From Erpobdella octoculata (lineage: Eukaryota > Annelida > Clitellata > Hirudinida > Erpobdellidae): DNA of 64,000 bases. The stretch lies in assembly GCA_963978895.1 (NCBI GenBank), contig OZ022242.1, positions 5,217,359-5,281,358 of the forward strand. The letters run 5' to 3'. This document shows, in pieces, positions 63,139-64,000 of this stretch (position 1 is the stretch's first letter; each line of letters starts with the position of its first letter). Below the pieces are notes generated by a model, which was not told the origin of the DNA, did no database searches, and saw nothing but the letters and a program-made list of their open reading frames with translations. Position numbers and translations under genes: made by a program.

Positions 63139-63717
63139 CTGAAATTAAATTAAATTAAATTAAAAATTATTCTGATGTATAAAAAAAATTCTTAAATAGA
63201 GGAGCTCCACGAGGTCATAAAACTTGCACTTGGACCATACCAACTAGCTGGTTGTCCTCTGGTTAACTTTAAAATTACTTTCATCAAAAATTTTAAATGT
63301 TCATTAGGCTTCTAGAAATATTGGATCCACATAAAACTAGTGTTTTCAAAACATTAATCATTAAAATAAACATTTATTTTAGTTAAAAAAAGCATGAAGT
63401 TTAGTATTTCATCATAATAAAAGTCCTACAAAACTAACAACCTATTTTTTTTTCTTTATATAACTCCGAACTACTGGACCAATCTGGTCGAAATTATGGA
63501 GGAAAACGTTTTTAGGGAGACTTCAACCTCATACTCCAACTTCCGAGGTCAGGGGGTCAAAATGGTTGGGGTTTACATTAAAGTTATAAAGTGTTGGTAG
63601 TAAAGAGATAGTGAGTGAGAGAGAGAGAAAAACCCCTAGCAATGCCAGGTACCCCAGCTAGTTTAGAATGAAAACAGAGAAGCAGACAAAATACATGTGG
63701 CAATCACACACACACAG

Positions 63718-63749
<32 letters not shown>

Positions 63750-64000
63750 TAAATTTAATTAAGCACAAGATGAAAAGCAAATGAGAAAAGAAATATCCTG
63801 AACTAAACAGAAAGAGAAAGTCCTGGGGAATATTAATTTATTAATTTTATTTATTTATTAACAAGGTACATAGCAACGTACTTAGTAACACACGTGTAAC
63901 AACCCAGTATACACATTAACTGGTGTCTGCATGATGTTACTAACAGAGAAGAGCTATTTATAGAAAACATCATAAACGTCATAAACTTAATAGCAGAACA
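63139..64000 (-). other. C3G-like intron at the window edge
   Basis: No exon is recognised. It includes a plus-strand Helitron-like 3' end (AGGTACCCCAGCTAG|T, ending at 63,661, with upstream CGAAATTATGGAGGAAAACG), and a CA tract at 63,706-63,746. Confidence 0.55.

Overview
This window looks like animal nuclear DNA from an AT-rich, microsatellite-dense invertebrate genome. Two spliced genes can be reconstructed exon by exon with consistent reading phase. The first encodes a nuclear receptor with two DNA-binding domains, a class reported from flatworms, molluscs and Daphnia. The second encodes a Rap-activating exchange factor of the C3G/RAPGEF1 type. The receptor class, the abundant tRNA-derived SINEs and the small Helitron-like repeats make a lophotrochozoan (mollusc or annelid grade) the best guess. 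The sequence alone does not fix the species.

Layout. Positions 1-27,440 hold no host gene that I can support. They contain microsatellites and minisatellites (5-bp, 40/44-bp and 18-bp units, plus di- and trinucleotides), a 1.47-kb Helitron-like element with internal tandem repeats (5,560-7,027), tRNA-type SINEs, and a nested mobile-element complex at about 16.5-22.8 kb. That complex has long inverted arms rich in telomere-like TTAGGG units. It encloses a decayed multi-exon minus-strand gene of unrecognised family with its own TATA box, and that gene is itself interrupted by a young 816-bp foldback element with a 10-bp target-site duplication. From 27,468 to 43,158 (+) lies the receptor gene: a long A/B region, DBD1 with P-box CEACKK, DBD2 with P-box CEGCKG, a long acidic hinge and a ligand-binding domain. 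A 200-N assembly gap removes the middle of that domain. Positions 43,159-51,308 lie between the two convergent genes and probably include both 3' UTRs. From 51,309 to 63,138 (-) are the last 12 coding exons of the C3G-like gene: a Crk-type SH3-binding motif, an acidic run, the REM domain and the CDC25 catalytic domain. Its 5' half lies beyond the window.

The two genes have no evident joint function. One is a transcription factor and the other a Ras-family exchange factor in adhesion and receptor signalling; they are simply tail-to-tail neighbours. The observations most worth following are the near-identical exon architecture of the two DBDs, the undescribed-looking transposon with telomere-like arms and a spliced gene, and the repeated placement of tandem arrays on or beside splice sites, with tandem in-frame donor and acceptor choices. 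Exon coordinates come from reading splice signals and phase by eye. Family calls rest on recalled motifs, not on a database search.
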